Shown: positions 25,400 through 34,439, counted from the first letter of the stretch. The stretch is DNA of 64,000 bases from Dehalococcoidia bacterium (GCA_030018455.1 JASEFU010000002.1:205480-269479), one strand, 5' to 3'. Numbers and translations: made by a program. The notes: a model not told the origin generated them from the letters alone.

Positions 25400-26857
25400 A
25401 TGCACCTTGTCTATAGCCTCTTCACATTCCTCTGGAGTATTACTTTTCCCCTTGCCGGAAACGGTTCAGCGAACGTATACGGCGACATCAGCCAGGCGTG
25501 CAGCACCGCCGCGCCCGGCACCGCTGCGGTCACGTTCCGGTGGCCGCAGGCGGGTGGCGCCCTTCAAGTGTGGGTCGATCTCAGCCTGTACGATAACGGC
25601 TTTCGGTCCGGCAGCTTTGTCGGCGCGGGGCCTTTCGGTTCCCAGGCCACGTCTTACACCTGGCATGGCATCAGGCCCGGCCTCCCGCACTACTATCGTG
25701 TCACCGCCCTGTACGCCGACGGCTGGCGCACAATCAAGAGCGGCGGCTTCATCTCCGGCCACTGCAGCCCAGCGGCGGCGCTTCTTCTGCCGCCTCAACA
25801 GCAGTGCAGCGTCCAGGAGCCCGGGAAGGTGCAGGTCACGTTCCGTTGGGCGCCTGCCCTTGCCGCCGGCGCGGAGCAGTGGCTGGACCTCAGCCTTTTC
25901 GATAACGGCTTTGCGCCCGACACCTTCGTAAGCCACGGGCCGATACAAGGCGGCGTTTGGGAGCACACGTGGGACGGGCTGGCCCCGGGACTCCGGCATC
26001 AGTGGCGTGTCAATACGCTCCAGGGAGGCGCCTGGTATCCTTCCACCGCCTCTTTCACGACCCTTAGCTGCGGGGCATCCGCTGCGCCCAATCCTGCCTT
26101 GCTCCAATTGAGGGACAGTCTCGCCGCCCAGATGCAACAGTGGAGCTTTGATTCGGCGGTGGCCGTGACCGATCTGCAGACCGGGGAAACCATAGATGTC
26201 AACGGGAACGTCCCTCACCACGCCGGCTGCAGCATCAACTTCTTCGTCCTTCTCTCCGTAGTCATGGACTTGGAGCAGGGGCGCTACCCGGAAAGCTACG
26301 TCGGCGACCTCATTGCCCGCACGATCTACAGCAGTAACCCCATCACTGCCCGCACGCTCCTGATCCAGACCGGCGGAAGCGTGCCGGCGGGCGTCTTGAA
26401 GATCGGCGATCTGATGCGGCGGCTGGGTCTCCAGGTCTCCTTCTTCGATCATCCGCCGGCGTACTACGAAGAGTTCTCACTGATGGGGCTGGCCAACGTC
26501 CTCACGGCGAACGAGATGAACCGCGCCCTCGCTTCCTTCTACCACGGCGGAGTCGTCGGCTTCTTCTGGCGCGATTACTTGATGCAGAAGATGGTGGGCG
26601 TGAAGCCGGGGTTACAGTACCTCATCCCGGCGGGCGTGGGCGGCGGCGTCGTCTCCCACAAGAACGGCTTCAGCTGGGTCCCCGGCGGCTGGATCGATAA
26701 CGACATCGGCATCGTCACCTTCAGCCGCGGCGGCGTGACGTATGCCTACGCGATTTCGTTCTTCACCCAGAACGTCCCTTACGAGTACGCCGATATCCCC
26801 CTCGGCCAGACCGTCTCGCGGCTGGTCTGGCAGTACTTCTCCAACCGCTACCCGTAA
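25400..26857 (+). CDS. secreted protein with two Fn3-like repeats and a degenerate beta-lactamase-like domain
   Basis: 485 residues. Signal peptide 1-24 (MHLVYSLFTFLWSITFPLAG). Two duplicated domains (about 30-120 and 130-222) share VDLSLYDNGF/LDLSLFDNGF and HYYRVT/HQWRVN motifs. The C-terminal 230 residues follow the class-A beta-lactamase order: AGCSINFFVLLSVVMDLEQGRY in place of SxxK (Ser278 kept, Lys replaced by Phe281), SSN at 311-313 for SDN, and HKNG at 420-423 for KTG. Lack of the Lys suggests no penicillin chemistry. The ATG at 25400 is preferred over 25376 for the signal peptide. Confidence 0.7.
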   Translation: MHLVYSLFTFLWSITFPLAGNGSANVYGDISQACSTAAPGTAAVTFRWPQAGGALQVWVDLSLYDNGFRSGSFVGAGPFGSQATSYTWHGIRPGLPHYYRVTALYADGWRTIKSGGFISGHCSPAAALLLPPQQQCSVQEPGKVQVTFRWAPALAAGAEQWLDLSLFDNGFAPDTFVSHGPIQGGVWEHTWDGLAPGLRHQWRVNTLQGGAWYPSTASFTTLSCGASAAPNPALLQLRDSLAAQMQQWSFDSAVAVTDLQTGETIDVNGNVPHHAGCSINFFVLLSVVMDLEQGRYPESYVGDLIARTIYSSNPITARTLLIQTGGSVPAGVLKIGDLMRRLGLQVSFFDHPPAYYEEFSLMGLANVLTANEMNRALASFYHGGVVGFFWRDYLMQKMVGVKPGLQYLIPAGVGGGVVSHKNGFSWVPGGWIDNDIGIVTFSRGGVTYAYAISFFTQNVPYEYADIPLGQTVSRLVWQYFSNRYP

Positions 26858-27003
26858 CAATTGGCCGCCGACCAGGGCCTGTTCCGGCGCCGTCCAGGAG
26901 CGCCATCCTGTGCCCACGGTGCGTCTGCCCCAACCGAGACCGAAGGCGGCGAGACGGGATTCTGACGGTATTCCGCCGCTGGCGGCAAGAACTACGCTCC
27001 GCA

Positions 27004-27009
27004 TATAAT
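27004..27009 (+). promoter_or_regulatory. -10 box for the CMD-larA pair
   Basis: Perfect TATAAT 48 bases before the ATG at 27057; AAGGAGGG lies 6 bases before that ATG. The -35 region is not convincing. Confidence 0.45.
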
Positions 27010-27056
27010 CAGAAGTTGCCGCTGAGCGCAGTCCGGGAGTCGATAAGGAGGGACTA

Positions 27057-27605
27057 ATGGCCCGTGTGAAGTACGTGAGCGCTGCTGACGCCATCGGAGA
27101 TGCCCGCGTGGTGTTCGCGAAGTGGGAGCAGGAGGGCCGCGACCCCATAAACCTGCACCGCATCGTCGCCAATAGCCCCAACGCCCTGCGCAACTTTCTG
27201 CGGCTGGGCAACTCGCTCCTTCTCTACGGACAGCTTGCTCCCCGCTTGCGTGAGCTCGCCATCCTGCGCATTGCCCAGATCACGGGCGCCGAGTACGAGT
27301 GGGTGCACCACGTCCCGATAGCGGAGGAAGTCGGCGTCAACCATGCGGAGATATCCCATCTCGATGATTGGCAGTACCGCCCCGAGTTCGATGATCGGGA
27401 GAAGGCGGTGGTCCGGTATACGGAGGCGGTGACAAGGGACGTTGAGGTGCCTGACGAAGTCTTCGATGAGCTGCGCAAGCACCTGAGCGAGCCGGAGATA
27501 GTGGAGCTGACGCTCGTCTGCGGCTACTGGGGAATGGTAGCGCGACTCATCGTCGCCCTCAAGATCGATATCGAGCCCGATTTCCAGCGCTTTCTCTCTG
27601 CTTAG
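27057..27605 (+). CDS. carboxymuconolactone decarboxylase / AhpD-like protein
   Basis: 182 residues, all-helical CMD fold. LAPRLRELAILRIAQITGAEYEWVHHVPIAEEVG is the conserved active helix pair, where the AhpD CxxC is replaced by YEWV, so a peroxidase reaction through a disulfide is unlikely. FDDREKAVVRYTEAVTRDVEVPDEVFDELRKHLSEPEIVELTLVCGYWG completes the second repeat. It sits 55 bases before the LarA gene and may act on the same substrate. Confidence 0.85.
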   Translation: MARVKYVSAADAIGDARVVFAKWEQEGRDPINLHRIVANSPNALRNFLRLGNSLLLYGQLAPRLRELAILRIAQITGAEYEWVHHVPIAEEVGVNHAEISHLDDWQYRPEFDDREKAVVRYTEAVTRDVEVPDEVFDELRKHLSEPEIVELTLVCGYWGMVARLIVALKIDIEPDFQRFLSA

Positions 27606-27660
27606 GGGCAGCGTGCCGCGCGATATCCGGTGATGAGATGAGGCGACAAAGGAGCCGGCG

Positions 27661-28893
27661 ATGAGGGTGAAGGTCCCCCAATTGATCTTTGACGGCAATA
27701 CGGAACTGGAGCTGGACTTTCCGTCCGGCTGGGAGGTGACATTCTGCGCTCCGCCGGCCTACGACCGTCCCGAGATGTCGCCGGGGCAGATGCAGCAGGC
27801 GTTTGACCGGCCGGTCGGGTCGCCGCGGCTGCGCGAGATGGCGGCGGGGAAGCGGGAAGCGGTGATCATCTTCGACGACATCACGAGGCCCACGCCCGTC
27901 GGGCAGATCGCGCCGTATGTGCTGGGCGAGCTGGATGCGGCGGGAATGGCCGACGAGCAGATACGGTTCGTCGTCGCCTCCGGTACGCACGGCGCCCACG
28001 ACAACCACGCGCTGCGCAAGAAGCTGGGCCAGGAGATAGTGGAGCGCTACGCCGTCTACAACCACAACCCGTACGAGAACTGTGTCGAAGTGGGCACAAC
28101 GGGCCTGGGCACTGTCCTTTCCATCAACCGCGAGGTCATGGCGTGCGATTTGAGAATCGCCATCGGCGGCGTGCTGCCGCATCCGCAGGCGGGCTTCGGC
28201 GGCGGCGGGAAGATACTGCTTCCCGGCGTCTCTCACATCGACAGCATCGACCAGTTCCACCGCACGATATTCGGCAGCCCGCCGAACGTCGTCGGCATGG
28301 GAAACTGGGACGAGAACCCGATGCGCCGCGAGACGGAGGATGCGGTGCGGCTGGTGGGGCTCGACTTCCTCGTGAACGTGCTGATGAACGGTCACGGGGC
28401 GGTGATGGACCTCGTGGCGGGGGCGCCGCTGCCAGCGCATCATGAGGGGGTCCGGCGCGCGAAGGAGGCGTACGCCACCGTGCCCGCGACTAACGTCGAC
28501 ATAGCGGTAACCAACGCCTACGCCAAGGCCGGCGAGGCCGCGATTGCGATCATCGCCGCCGTCCGCTCGCTAAAGCCGCAAGGCGGGACCATCGTCATGA
28601 TCATGAACTGCCCCGAAGGACAGGTGGTGCACTATTTGCTGCGCCAGTTCGGCAAGGAGTACGGCGGCCGGCAGTACACGCCGCGGGGGATGCTGCCGCC
28701 TCAGTTCAAGCTGATCATCCTTAACCCGCTGCCTGACCTGACATGCACCGACCTCTTCGTGGACCGCCGCTCGGTGATCTGGGCGAAGACGTGGGATGAG
28801 GTGATGTCGCGCCTGCGGGAGCTGCACCCGGACGGCGCGAAGGTGGCGGTCTACCCCGATGGTACAGCACAGTACCTGCGCGCGCCGGACTAG
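27661..28893 (+). CDS. larA: LarA-family nickel-pincer racemase
   Basis: 410 residues. Lactate racemase LarA uses a nickel-pincer cofactor bound to Lys184 with catalytic His108 and His174 and Ni ligand His200 (Lactobacillus numbering). Here His174 (PHPQAGFGG), Lys184 (GGGGKILLPG) and His200 (QFHRT) are at identical positions, and GTH gives His110. DDITRPTP (72-79) is the nucleotide-like motif. It could racemise lactate or another 2-hydroxy acid; the family is broad. No larB/C/E cofactor genes are in the window. Confidence 0.85.
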   Translation: MRVKVPQLIFDGNTELELDFPSGWEVTFCAPPAYDRPEMSPGQMQQAFDRPVGSPRLREMAAGKREAVIIFDDITRPTPVGQIAPYVLGELDAAGMADEQIRFVVASGTHGAHDNHALRKKLGQEIVERYAVYNHNPYENCVEVGTTGLGTVLSINREVMACDLRIAIGGVLPHPQAGFGGGGKILLPGVSHIDSIDQFHRTIFGSPPNVVGMGNWDENPMRRETEDAVRLVGLDFLVNVLMNGHGAVMDLVAGAPLPAHHEGVRRAKEAYATVPATNVDIAVTNAYAKAGEAAIAIIAAVRSLKPQGGTIVMIMNCPEGQVVHYLLRQFGKEYGGRQYTPRGMLPPQFKLIILNPLPDLTCTDLFVDRRSVIWAKTWDEVMSRLRELHPDGAKVAVYPDGTAQYLRAPD

Positions 28894-29081
28894 CGATGGC
28901 GTGAGTCCGGCCGGTCTGTCAGCGGAGAGGAAACGGATAAGCGGATGGCTGAAGCGGCGCCTGCGGTGAAGCTGCGCCGACGGCGCTCTGCGGATGCAAC
29001 GTCTGGCCGCTAGCATCGCGCCGCTCATACGCTGAAGGGGCGACCATCTGCAAGCAAGCGCCGTTGTTCTGCTGAAGCGGT
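28894..29081. repeat. non-coding gap with dispersed repeat copies
   Basis: Contains GTCTGTCAGCGGAGAGGAAACGG-like sequence similar to the gap after 14407, then GCTGAAGCGGCGCCTGCGG near 28949, CTGGCCGCTAGCATCGCG near 29002 and GCTGAAGCGGTGTCCAGCC near 29070. They share cores with the 14.5 and 39.1 kb gaps. The last copy runs straight into the tandem array. No coding frame is supported. Confidence 0.55.
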
Positions 29082-29241
29082 GTCCAGCCACTTGGCACTC
29101 CGTCGTGGCGGGCAAGAAGCCCGCTCTATTGTGGGCGTCCAGCCACTTGGCACTCAGTCGTGGCGGGCAAGATGCCCGCTCTATTGTGGGCGTCCAGCCA
29201 CTTGGCACTCCGTCGTGGCGGGCAAGAAGCCCGCTCTATTG
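29082..29241. repeat. 55-base direct tandem repeat, three copies
   Basis: Copies start at 29082, 29137 and 29192; the third stops at base 50. Units differ at only two or three positions. Each holds a GCGGGC-AAGAA-GCCCGC hairpin (6 base pairs, 5-base loop). Because 55 is not a multiple of three, all frames stay open by chance, which gives false short proteins here. There are no separate spacers, so this is not CRISPR. Confidence 0.9.
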
Positions 29242-29471
29242 GAGAGATGTGGCCGTCAACGATAGCCGCCCCAGTCTGTTCTTTCAGTCCGGCTTCCTGC
29301 TATCATCCCCCCAGAGTTGTAGATAGCGCCGCGCCGCAGTTCGGCCGCCTCTTCGGCCGTGCACGCGGCTGGCCTCCTGTGCGGCGTAATGCTACAATTT
29401 GACATGTGGATACTTTCAAAATCGCTAGCCGGCCGAGGACCGGACTCGACCGTCTCTGAAGGGGGGAGGAG
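29242..29471 (+). promoter_or_regulatory. upstream region of the FrhB-IorAB operon
   Basis: A TACAAT -10-like box lies at 29393-29398, overlapping an orphan TTGACA at 29399-29404. The gene start has a GGGGGGAGGAG ribosome site. Nothing else is recognised in this 230-base stretch. Confidence 0.4.
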
Positions 29472-30593
29472 ATGAGCCCCGACATCAAGGGCGGCCGCCA
29501 GCTACTGGCCGACGTCATAAACCGTGACCTGTGCAGCCTCTGCGGCGCCTGCGTCGGCATGTGCCCCTACCTCACCGCCTACAAGGGACGCGTCGTTGCC
29601 CTCGACGACTGCAACCTCGACCAGGGCCGTTGCTACGCCTTCTGCCCCCGCACCACGACCGACCTCGATGCCGCGTCCCGCGCCGTCTTCGGCGCCCCGT
29701 ACGACGCCGGGCCCATCGGCAAGGCGAGGGATGTCTTCATGACGCGCTCCGCCGCCGGCGACGTGCGGTCGCGCGGCCAGTACGGGGGCACCGTCAGCGC
29801 CCTGGCCGCCTTCGCCCTGGAGCGCGGCCTCATCGATTCCGCCGTCCTCACCGCTACCGGCGGCGGCATGCTGCCCGAAGGGACGCTCGTGCGCGCCGCT
29901 TCGGAGGTCATCGGCTGCGCGCGTTCGAACTACGTCGCCGCGCCGACGCTCGCCGCCTTCAACCGGGAAGCGCGCCGCGAGGACGTCGCGAAGGTGGGCG
30001 TCGTGGCCACCCCCTGCCAGGCGCTGGCGCTGGCGAAGATGCGCGCCTCGCCGCTCGAGAACCGCAACAACGCCGATAAGCTCGGCCCCGTCATCGGTCT
30101 CTTCTGCACCTGGGCGCTGCGCTACCAGGAGTTCGCTCGCTTTCTGCGGGAGAAGGTGGCGCTCAACGAGATCAAGAAGTTCGACATTCCGCCGCCGCCT
30201 GCCAACGTCTTTCAGGTCTTTTCCGACTCCACGTCGCTTTCCATCCCCCTCGACGACGTCCGCGGCTTTATCCGCAACACCTGCAACCTCTGCCTCGACA
30301 TGACGGCGGAGCTTGCCGACGTATCCGTGGGCGCGGCCGAGGGCGTCGAGGGATGGAACACGCTCATCGTGCGCAGCGACCGCGGCGCGGAGCTGGTCGA
30401 GGCCGCGCGCGCGGCCGGCGTCCTTGAGGTCGACGCTCTCCCTGACGAGAACCTGAACCACCTGAAAGGCGCGTCGCTGGGAAAGCGGCGGCGGGCGTTC
30501 GCCAACATCGCGGCGATGACGGGCAGCGAGAGCGACCTGTTGTATCTCGACATAAGCGACGAGCTGCGCCGCAGGCTCGTCGAGGGCGAATAA
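29472..30593 (+). CDS. FrhB-like (coenzyme F420 hydrogenase/dehydrogenase beta family) Fe-S flavoprotein
   Basis: 373 residues. N-terminal ferredoxin part CSLCGACVGMCP (Cys21, 24, 27, 31) and a second partial cluster with Cys47, Cys54 and Cys58. RSRGQYGGTVSALAAFALERGLIDSAVLT is the FrhB N-terminal domain, VGVVATPCQALALAKMRASP and RNTCNLCLDMTAELADVSVGAAEG the C-terminal domain. Family members move electrons between F420, NAD(P)H or ferredoxin and Fe-S partners. It is 32 bases before IorA, so it is likely a third subunit or electron acceptor of that enzyme. Confidence 0.85.
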   Translation: MSPDIKGGRQLLADVINRDLCSLCGACVGMCPYLTAYKGRVVALDDCNLDQGRCYAFCPRTTTDLDAASRAVFGAPYDAGPIGKARDVFMTRSAAGDVRSRGQYGGTVSALAAFALERGLIDSAVLTATGGGMLPEGTLVRAASEVIGCARSNYVAAPTLAAFNREARREDVAKVGVVATPCQALALAKMRASPLENRNNADKLGPVIGLFCTWALRYQEFARFLREKVALNEIKKFDIPPPPANVFQVFSDSTSLSIPLDDVRGFIRNTCNLCLDMTAELADVSVGAAEGVEGWNTLIVRSDRGAELVEAARAAGVLEVDALPDENLNHLKGASLGKRRRAFANIAAMTGSESDLLYLDISDELRRRLVEGE

Positions 30594-30625
30594 CCGGAGC
30601 GTCTTCTGGCAAAGGGGCTGCTGAC

Positions 30626-32545
30626 ATGGCAAACGTAGCGACGTTCGAAGCGGGCACCGCCCAGCTCCTCATGGGCAACGAGGGGATCGCCAGGGGCGCG
30701 CTGGAGGCCGGCATCGGCTTCGCCAGCGCCTACCCCGGGAACCCGTCGTCGGAGATAATCGGCACCCTCGCGGACGTGGCCGCCGACGCCGGCATCTACG
30801 TCGAGTGGTCGATCAACGAAAAGGTGGCGCTGGAAGCCGCTGCTGCCGCCGCATTCGCGGGCGTGCGGTCTATCTGCGCCATGAAGCACAACGGGCTCAA
30901 CGTCGTCCTTGACTTCCTCATGGGGCTGAACGTGACGGGCACAAAAGCCGGCCTTGTCCTCGTTACCTGCGACGACCCCGGCGCACTCTCCAGCACCGAA
31001 GAGGAGGACTCGCGGCCGGTCGCGAAGTGGGCCTGCGTCCCCCTCCTCGAACCGGCGACCTTCCAGGAAGAGAAGGACATGACCCGCTGGGCGTTCGAGC
31101 TCTCGGAGCAGTTCAAGACGATGTTCCTGCTCCGCGGCGTCACGCGCACCTCCCACGCCCGCGGCGACGTGCGCATCGGCGAGCGCCTGCCCCCTAACCG
31201 GGAAGCGCGCTTCACCGTCGACGTGCCCCTCCAGTACACGGCGATCCCGGCGCCTCCCAAGCACATGGCCGCTCACCAGCGGCAGGAGCGCATCCGCGAG
31301 GTCTTCGAGGAGGCGCCCTTCAACTGGTACCAGGGCCCCGAGAAGCCCGAACTGCTCATCGCCACGTGCGGCAGCGGCTGGTTCTACTCCATCGAGGCCG
31401 TGCGGGCGCTGAAGGCGGAGGACCGCGTCGGCATCCTCAAGCTGGGCACGACCTGGCCCCTGCCGGAGAAGCTGGTGCGCCGGAACTTGGCCCGCGCCGA
31501 GAAGGTGCTCGTCGTCGAGGAAATCGACCCCTTCCTCGAGAATAACCTCAAGGAGCTCGTGGGCGAGGACCCGGCCGCCGTCGGCCCGAAGAAGTTCTAC
31601 GGCAAGCGCAGCGGCCACATCCCGTCGGCGGGCGAGATCAACCCCGACATCGTGACGGCGGCGCTGGCGAAGATTCTCGATATCGAGCACGCGCCCGTCG
31701 ACCCCGACTACTCGCAGAAGGCGCTTGCCCTCACTTCGTTCTTCGTCCACCCGCGCATGGTCGGGTTCTGCGCCGGCTGTCCACACCGCGCGACGTTCTG
31801 GTCGGTCAAGAACGCCCTCAAGCTCGACGGACGCGACGGCTTCGTGACCGGCGATATCGGCTGCTACACGATGGCCGTCGGGCCCACCGGCTTCTGGCAG
31901 CTCAAGACGGCGCAGGCGATGGGCTCGGCGGCGGGCATGGCGTGCGGCTTCGGCAACCTGAAGGGCCTCGGTTTCAAGCAGCCGGTCATCGCGGCCTGCG
32001 GCGACTCCACCTTCTTCCACGCGACGATCCCGGCGCTTATCAGCGGCATCTACAACAAGGCCGATTACATCCTGCTGGTGCTCGATAACAGCGCCACCGC
32101 CATGACCGGCTTCCAGCCTCACCCCGGGACGGGACGCACCGCCACCGGCGGGCCCGCGCCCGCCATCGACATCGCCGACGTCTGCCGCGCCCTCGGCGTC
32201 CGCACCGAGGTCACGGACCCGTTCGATCTTCAGGGCACGACGGAGAAGCTGCTCGACCTGCTGGAGGACGATGGCAAGGTGAGGGTGCTGGTATCGCGGC
32301 GCGAGTGCCAGCTCGTGCGGGCGCGTCGCGAGAAGGCGCCCTACGTCATGCGGGTGGACCAGGAGAAGTGCATCGGCGAGACCTGCGGCTGCGCACGCCT
32401 CTGCACGCGCGTCTTCCAGTGCCCCGGCCTGATATGGGACGCGGCGAAGGGCGCCGCCCGTATCGACGAGGTGATTTGCGCGGGGTGCGGCGTCTGCGCC
32501 GACATCTGCTCGGCGGGGGCGATTATCAGAGAGGCTGCCCAATGA
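30626..32545 (+). CDS. iorA: indolepyruvate:ferredoxin oxidoreductase alpha subunit
   Basis: 639 residues. Oxidative decarboxylation of aryl-2-oxoacids to aryl-acetyl-CoA, with reduction of ferredoxin. An N-terminal pyrimidine-like domain (ASAYPGNPSSEI, SINEKVALEAAAAAAF) is followed by the TPP domain with GDSTFFHATIPAL (459-471) and NSATAMTGFQPHPG. C-terminal Fe-S part: Cys582-Cys599 with irregular spacing (CIGETCGCARLC...CP) and the regular C-x2-C-x2-C-x3-C at 618-628. Stop overlaps the iorB ATG (ATGA). Confidence 0.92.
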   Translation: MANVATFEAGTAQLLMGNEGIARGALEAGIGFASAYPGNPSSEIIGTLADVAADAGIYVEWSINEKVALEAAAAAAFAGVRSICAMKHNGLNVVLDFLMGLNVTGTKAGLVLVTCDDPGALSSTEEEDSRPVAKWACVPLLEPATFQEEKDMTRWAFELSEQFKTMFLLRGVTRTSHARGDVRIGERLPPNREARFTVDVPLQYTAIPAPPKHMAAHQRQERIREVFEEAPFNWYQGPEKPELLIATCGSGWFYSIEAVRALKAEDRVGILKLGTTWPLPEKLVRRNLARAEKVLVVEEIDPFLENNLKELVGEDPAAVGPKKFYGKRSGHIPSAGEINPDIVTAALAKILDIEHAPVDPDYSQKALALTSFFVHPRMVGFCAGCPHRATFWSVKNALKLDGRDGFVTGDIGCYTMAVGPTGFWQLKTAQAMGSAAGMACGFGNLKGLGFKQPVIAACGDSTFFHATIPALISGIYNKADYILLVLDNSATAMTGFQPHPGTGRTATGGPAPAIDIADVCRALGVRTEVTDPFDLQGTTEKLLDLLEDDGKVRVLVSRRECQLVRARREKAPYVMRVDQEKCIGETCGCARLCTRVFQCPGLIWDAAKGAARIDEVICAGCGVCADICSAGAIIREAAQ

Positions 32546-33153
32546 CGAAGAACAAGGACCCGCTGAACATAATAATCACCGGCGTCGGTGGCCAGGGGAA
32601 CGTCCTGCTGTCGCAGTTCGTGGGCAAGGCGCTCGTTCGCGAGGGCTACCACGCGACCATCGGCGAGACGTACGGCGCGTCGCAGCGGGGAGGCGCCGTC
32701 ATGAGCCACCTGCGCGTGTCTCGCGACACCCAGTACGGGCCGCTGATCGCGCAGGGCCAGGCCGACATTGTCCTCGGCCTCGAGCCCCTGGAGACGATGC
32801 GCGTCCTCTCGCAGTATGGCAACTCGGAGGTCGTCGTCATCACCAACTCGCGCCCCATCTTCCCCGTCGCCGTCACCACCGGCGAAGGCGTCTACCCATC
32901 GCCGGAGCAGATACAGTCGACCCTCGAAGCGCTGTCGAGCAAGTGCTGGGTGGTCGACGCCACGGAGATCGCGCTCGAGATGGGGGCGCCGATCCTGGCG
33001 AACATCATCATGATGGGCGCGCTCGTGGGCGCGGGACTGCTGCCGATCGGCGCGGCGGCGTTCGAGGCGGAGCTGCGCGACAGCTTTGCGGGCGAGCGGC
33101 TGGAGACGAACCTCGCCGCGTTCCGCCGCGGCATGTCCCTCACCGCTTCCTGA
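32542..33153 (+). CDS. iorB: indolepyruvate:ferredoxin oxidoreductase beta subunit
   Basis: 203 residues, the gamma-type domain of 2-oxoacid oxidoreductases: NIIITGVGGQGNVLLSQFVGKAL, GETYGASQRGGAVMSHLRVS, then GLEPLETMRVL and ANIIMMGALVGAGLLP. The ATG at 32542 overlaps the iorA stop. A longer open frame upstream is out-of-frame iorA sequence. With iorA and the FrhB-like gene it forms one operon. Confidence 0.93.
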   Translation: MTKNKDPLNIIITGVGGQGNVLLSQFVGKALVREGYHATIGETYGASQRGGAVMSHLRVSRDTQYGPLIAQGQADIVLGLEPLETMRVLSQYGNSEVVVITNSRPIFPVAVTTGEGVYPSPEQIQSTLEALSSKCWVVDATEIALEMGAPILANIIMMGALVGAGLLPIGAAAFEAELRDSFAGERLETNLAAFRRGMSLTAS

Positions 33154-33187
33154 CGGTCTTGTTTTCCATGCTGTTGTTCACAATGTA

Positions 33188-33209
33188 GGGGAGGGCTTCA
33201 GCCCTCCCG
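33188..33209. terminator. bidirectional hairpin between iorB and rodA
   Basis: GGGAGGGC / GCCCTCCC with a TTCA loop (8 base pairs) midway between the convergent genes. The surrounding 33154-33326 gap holds nothing else that I can name. Confidence 0.6.
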
Positions 33210-33326
33210 AAACGTGTCCCCTGTGAAGCGCGGCCGCGAGAACGGCCGCGCAGTTCGTCCCTCCGCCGTGTCTCTTGCGGCTTTGGCGGCGCGATTCATC
33301 GCGCGCACAGCGGCGGGCGGCGCCGG

Positions 33327-34439
33327 TCACCACGGGCGCAAGCGCTGGTGGATGCGGATGCTCTGTAATATCCCCAGGGCGATGAACAACGTGATCAGCG
33401 AGCTGCCCCCCTGACTGATGAACGGAAGCGGGATCCCGGTTACCGGCAGCAACCGGATGTTGACCCCCACGTTGATGAACACCTGGAACAGGATGTAGGC
33501 GACGATCCCTATCGCCGTCAGGCGCCCGAACGGATCCTGGCACAGCCGCGCCGTCCGCAGCGCCCTCAGCAGCAACACCACGAACAGCGCGAACAGCACC
33601 ATCGCCCCCACGAAGCCGAGCTCTTCCCCCAGCACGCTGAATATGTAGTCGGTCGTCTGCGTCCGCAGATAGTCGAGCTGCGTCTGCGTCCCCTCCGTCA
33701 GCCCTTTCCCGAACCACCCGCCGGAGCCAATGCCGATCTCCGCCTGTAAGGTGTTGAAGCCCGAACCCAGCGGGTCGCTCTCCGGGTCGAGAAACGTCTG
33801 GATGCGCTCGCGCTGATAGTCGGTGATGAGGGCTATCAGGATGAAGGGCAGCGACGCCAGCAGTGCGCCGGCGAGACCGAGGATGTGGGCCGACCGCGCC
33901 CCGGCGATGATAATCATCGACAGCCAGATCGCGAGCAGGATCACCGCCGATCCGAGGTCGGGCTCGGCGAAAACGAGCAGCGTCGGCAGCAACGCTATCC
34001 CCAGCGAGGTGAGGAAGACCTTGAGTTCGCCCAGGCGCTCCTGGCGGTCGCTGAGGTACTTGGCGAGCACGATGATCAGCGCCAGCTTGGTTATCTCCGA
34101 CGGCTGCACCTGCGTCCCGCCGATCTCGATCCAGCGCCGCGAGCCGTATATGGCGTCGCCGAGGACGAGGACGAACAGGAGGGTGGCGATGGACAGCAGG
34201 TACAGGAGGCCGGCGGCGTAGCCCCACAGGTGGTAGTCCGTCCGCGTCGCCAGCAGCATGACGGCCACCCCCAGGACGGCGAAGGTGATCTGGCGCGCAA
34301 CAGGGTTTGCCAGGGTCTCTGCCGCGCTCTCGTAGCTGGGGAGGCTGCCGCTGTAGATGAGGATGATGCCGTAGGCCACGAGCGCCAGGCTCGTAAGCAG
34401 CAGGACGAGGTCGAAGTTGCGGATGTGCCGGACGTACAA
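33327..34439 (-). CDS. rodA: RodA, peptidoglycan polymerase of the rod complex
   Basis: SEDS-family glycosyltransferase that makes glycan strands from lipid II during elongation, working with PBP2 and MreBCD. About 370 residues and 10 membrane helices. GSRRWIEIGGTQVQPSEITKLALI and FAEPDLGSAVIL are family blocks; GEELGFVGAMVLF and LLPVTGIPLPFISQGGSSLI complete it. The start is taken as TTG at 34439, just after the mrdA stop; the upstream ATG at 34490 lies inside mrdA and would add non-family residues. Confidence 0.9.
   Translation of the reverse strand: MYVRHIRNFDLVLLLTSLALVAYGIILIYSGSLPSYESAAETLANPVARQITFAVLGVAVMLLATRTDYHLWGYAAGLLYLLSIATLLFVLVLGDAIYGSRRWIEIGGTQVQPSEITKLALIIVLAKYLSDRQERLGELKVFLTSLGIALLPTLLVFAEPDLGSAVILLAIWLSMIIIAGARSAHILGLAGALLASLPFILIALITDYQRERIQTFLDPESDPLGSGFNTLQAEIGIGSGGWFGKGLTEGTQTQLDYLRTQTTDYIFSVLGEELGFVGAMVLFALFVVLLLRALRTARLCQDPFGRLTAIGIVAYILFQVFINVGVNIRLLPVTGIPLPFISQGGSSLITLFIALGILQSIRIHQRLRPW

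Noticed and set aside
29082-29241. CRISPR array
   Set aside because: Whole 55-base units repeat, with no unique spacers and no cas genes.
29080-29402. Three short proteins with GGQEARSIVGVQ-like repeats
   Set aside because: They are the 55-base tandem repeat read in different frames.
30212-32542. 776-codon minus-strand open frame
   Set aside because: Antisense of iorA and the FrhB-like gene; composition typical of shadow frames.
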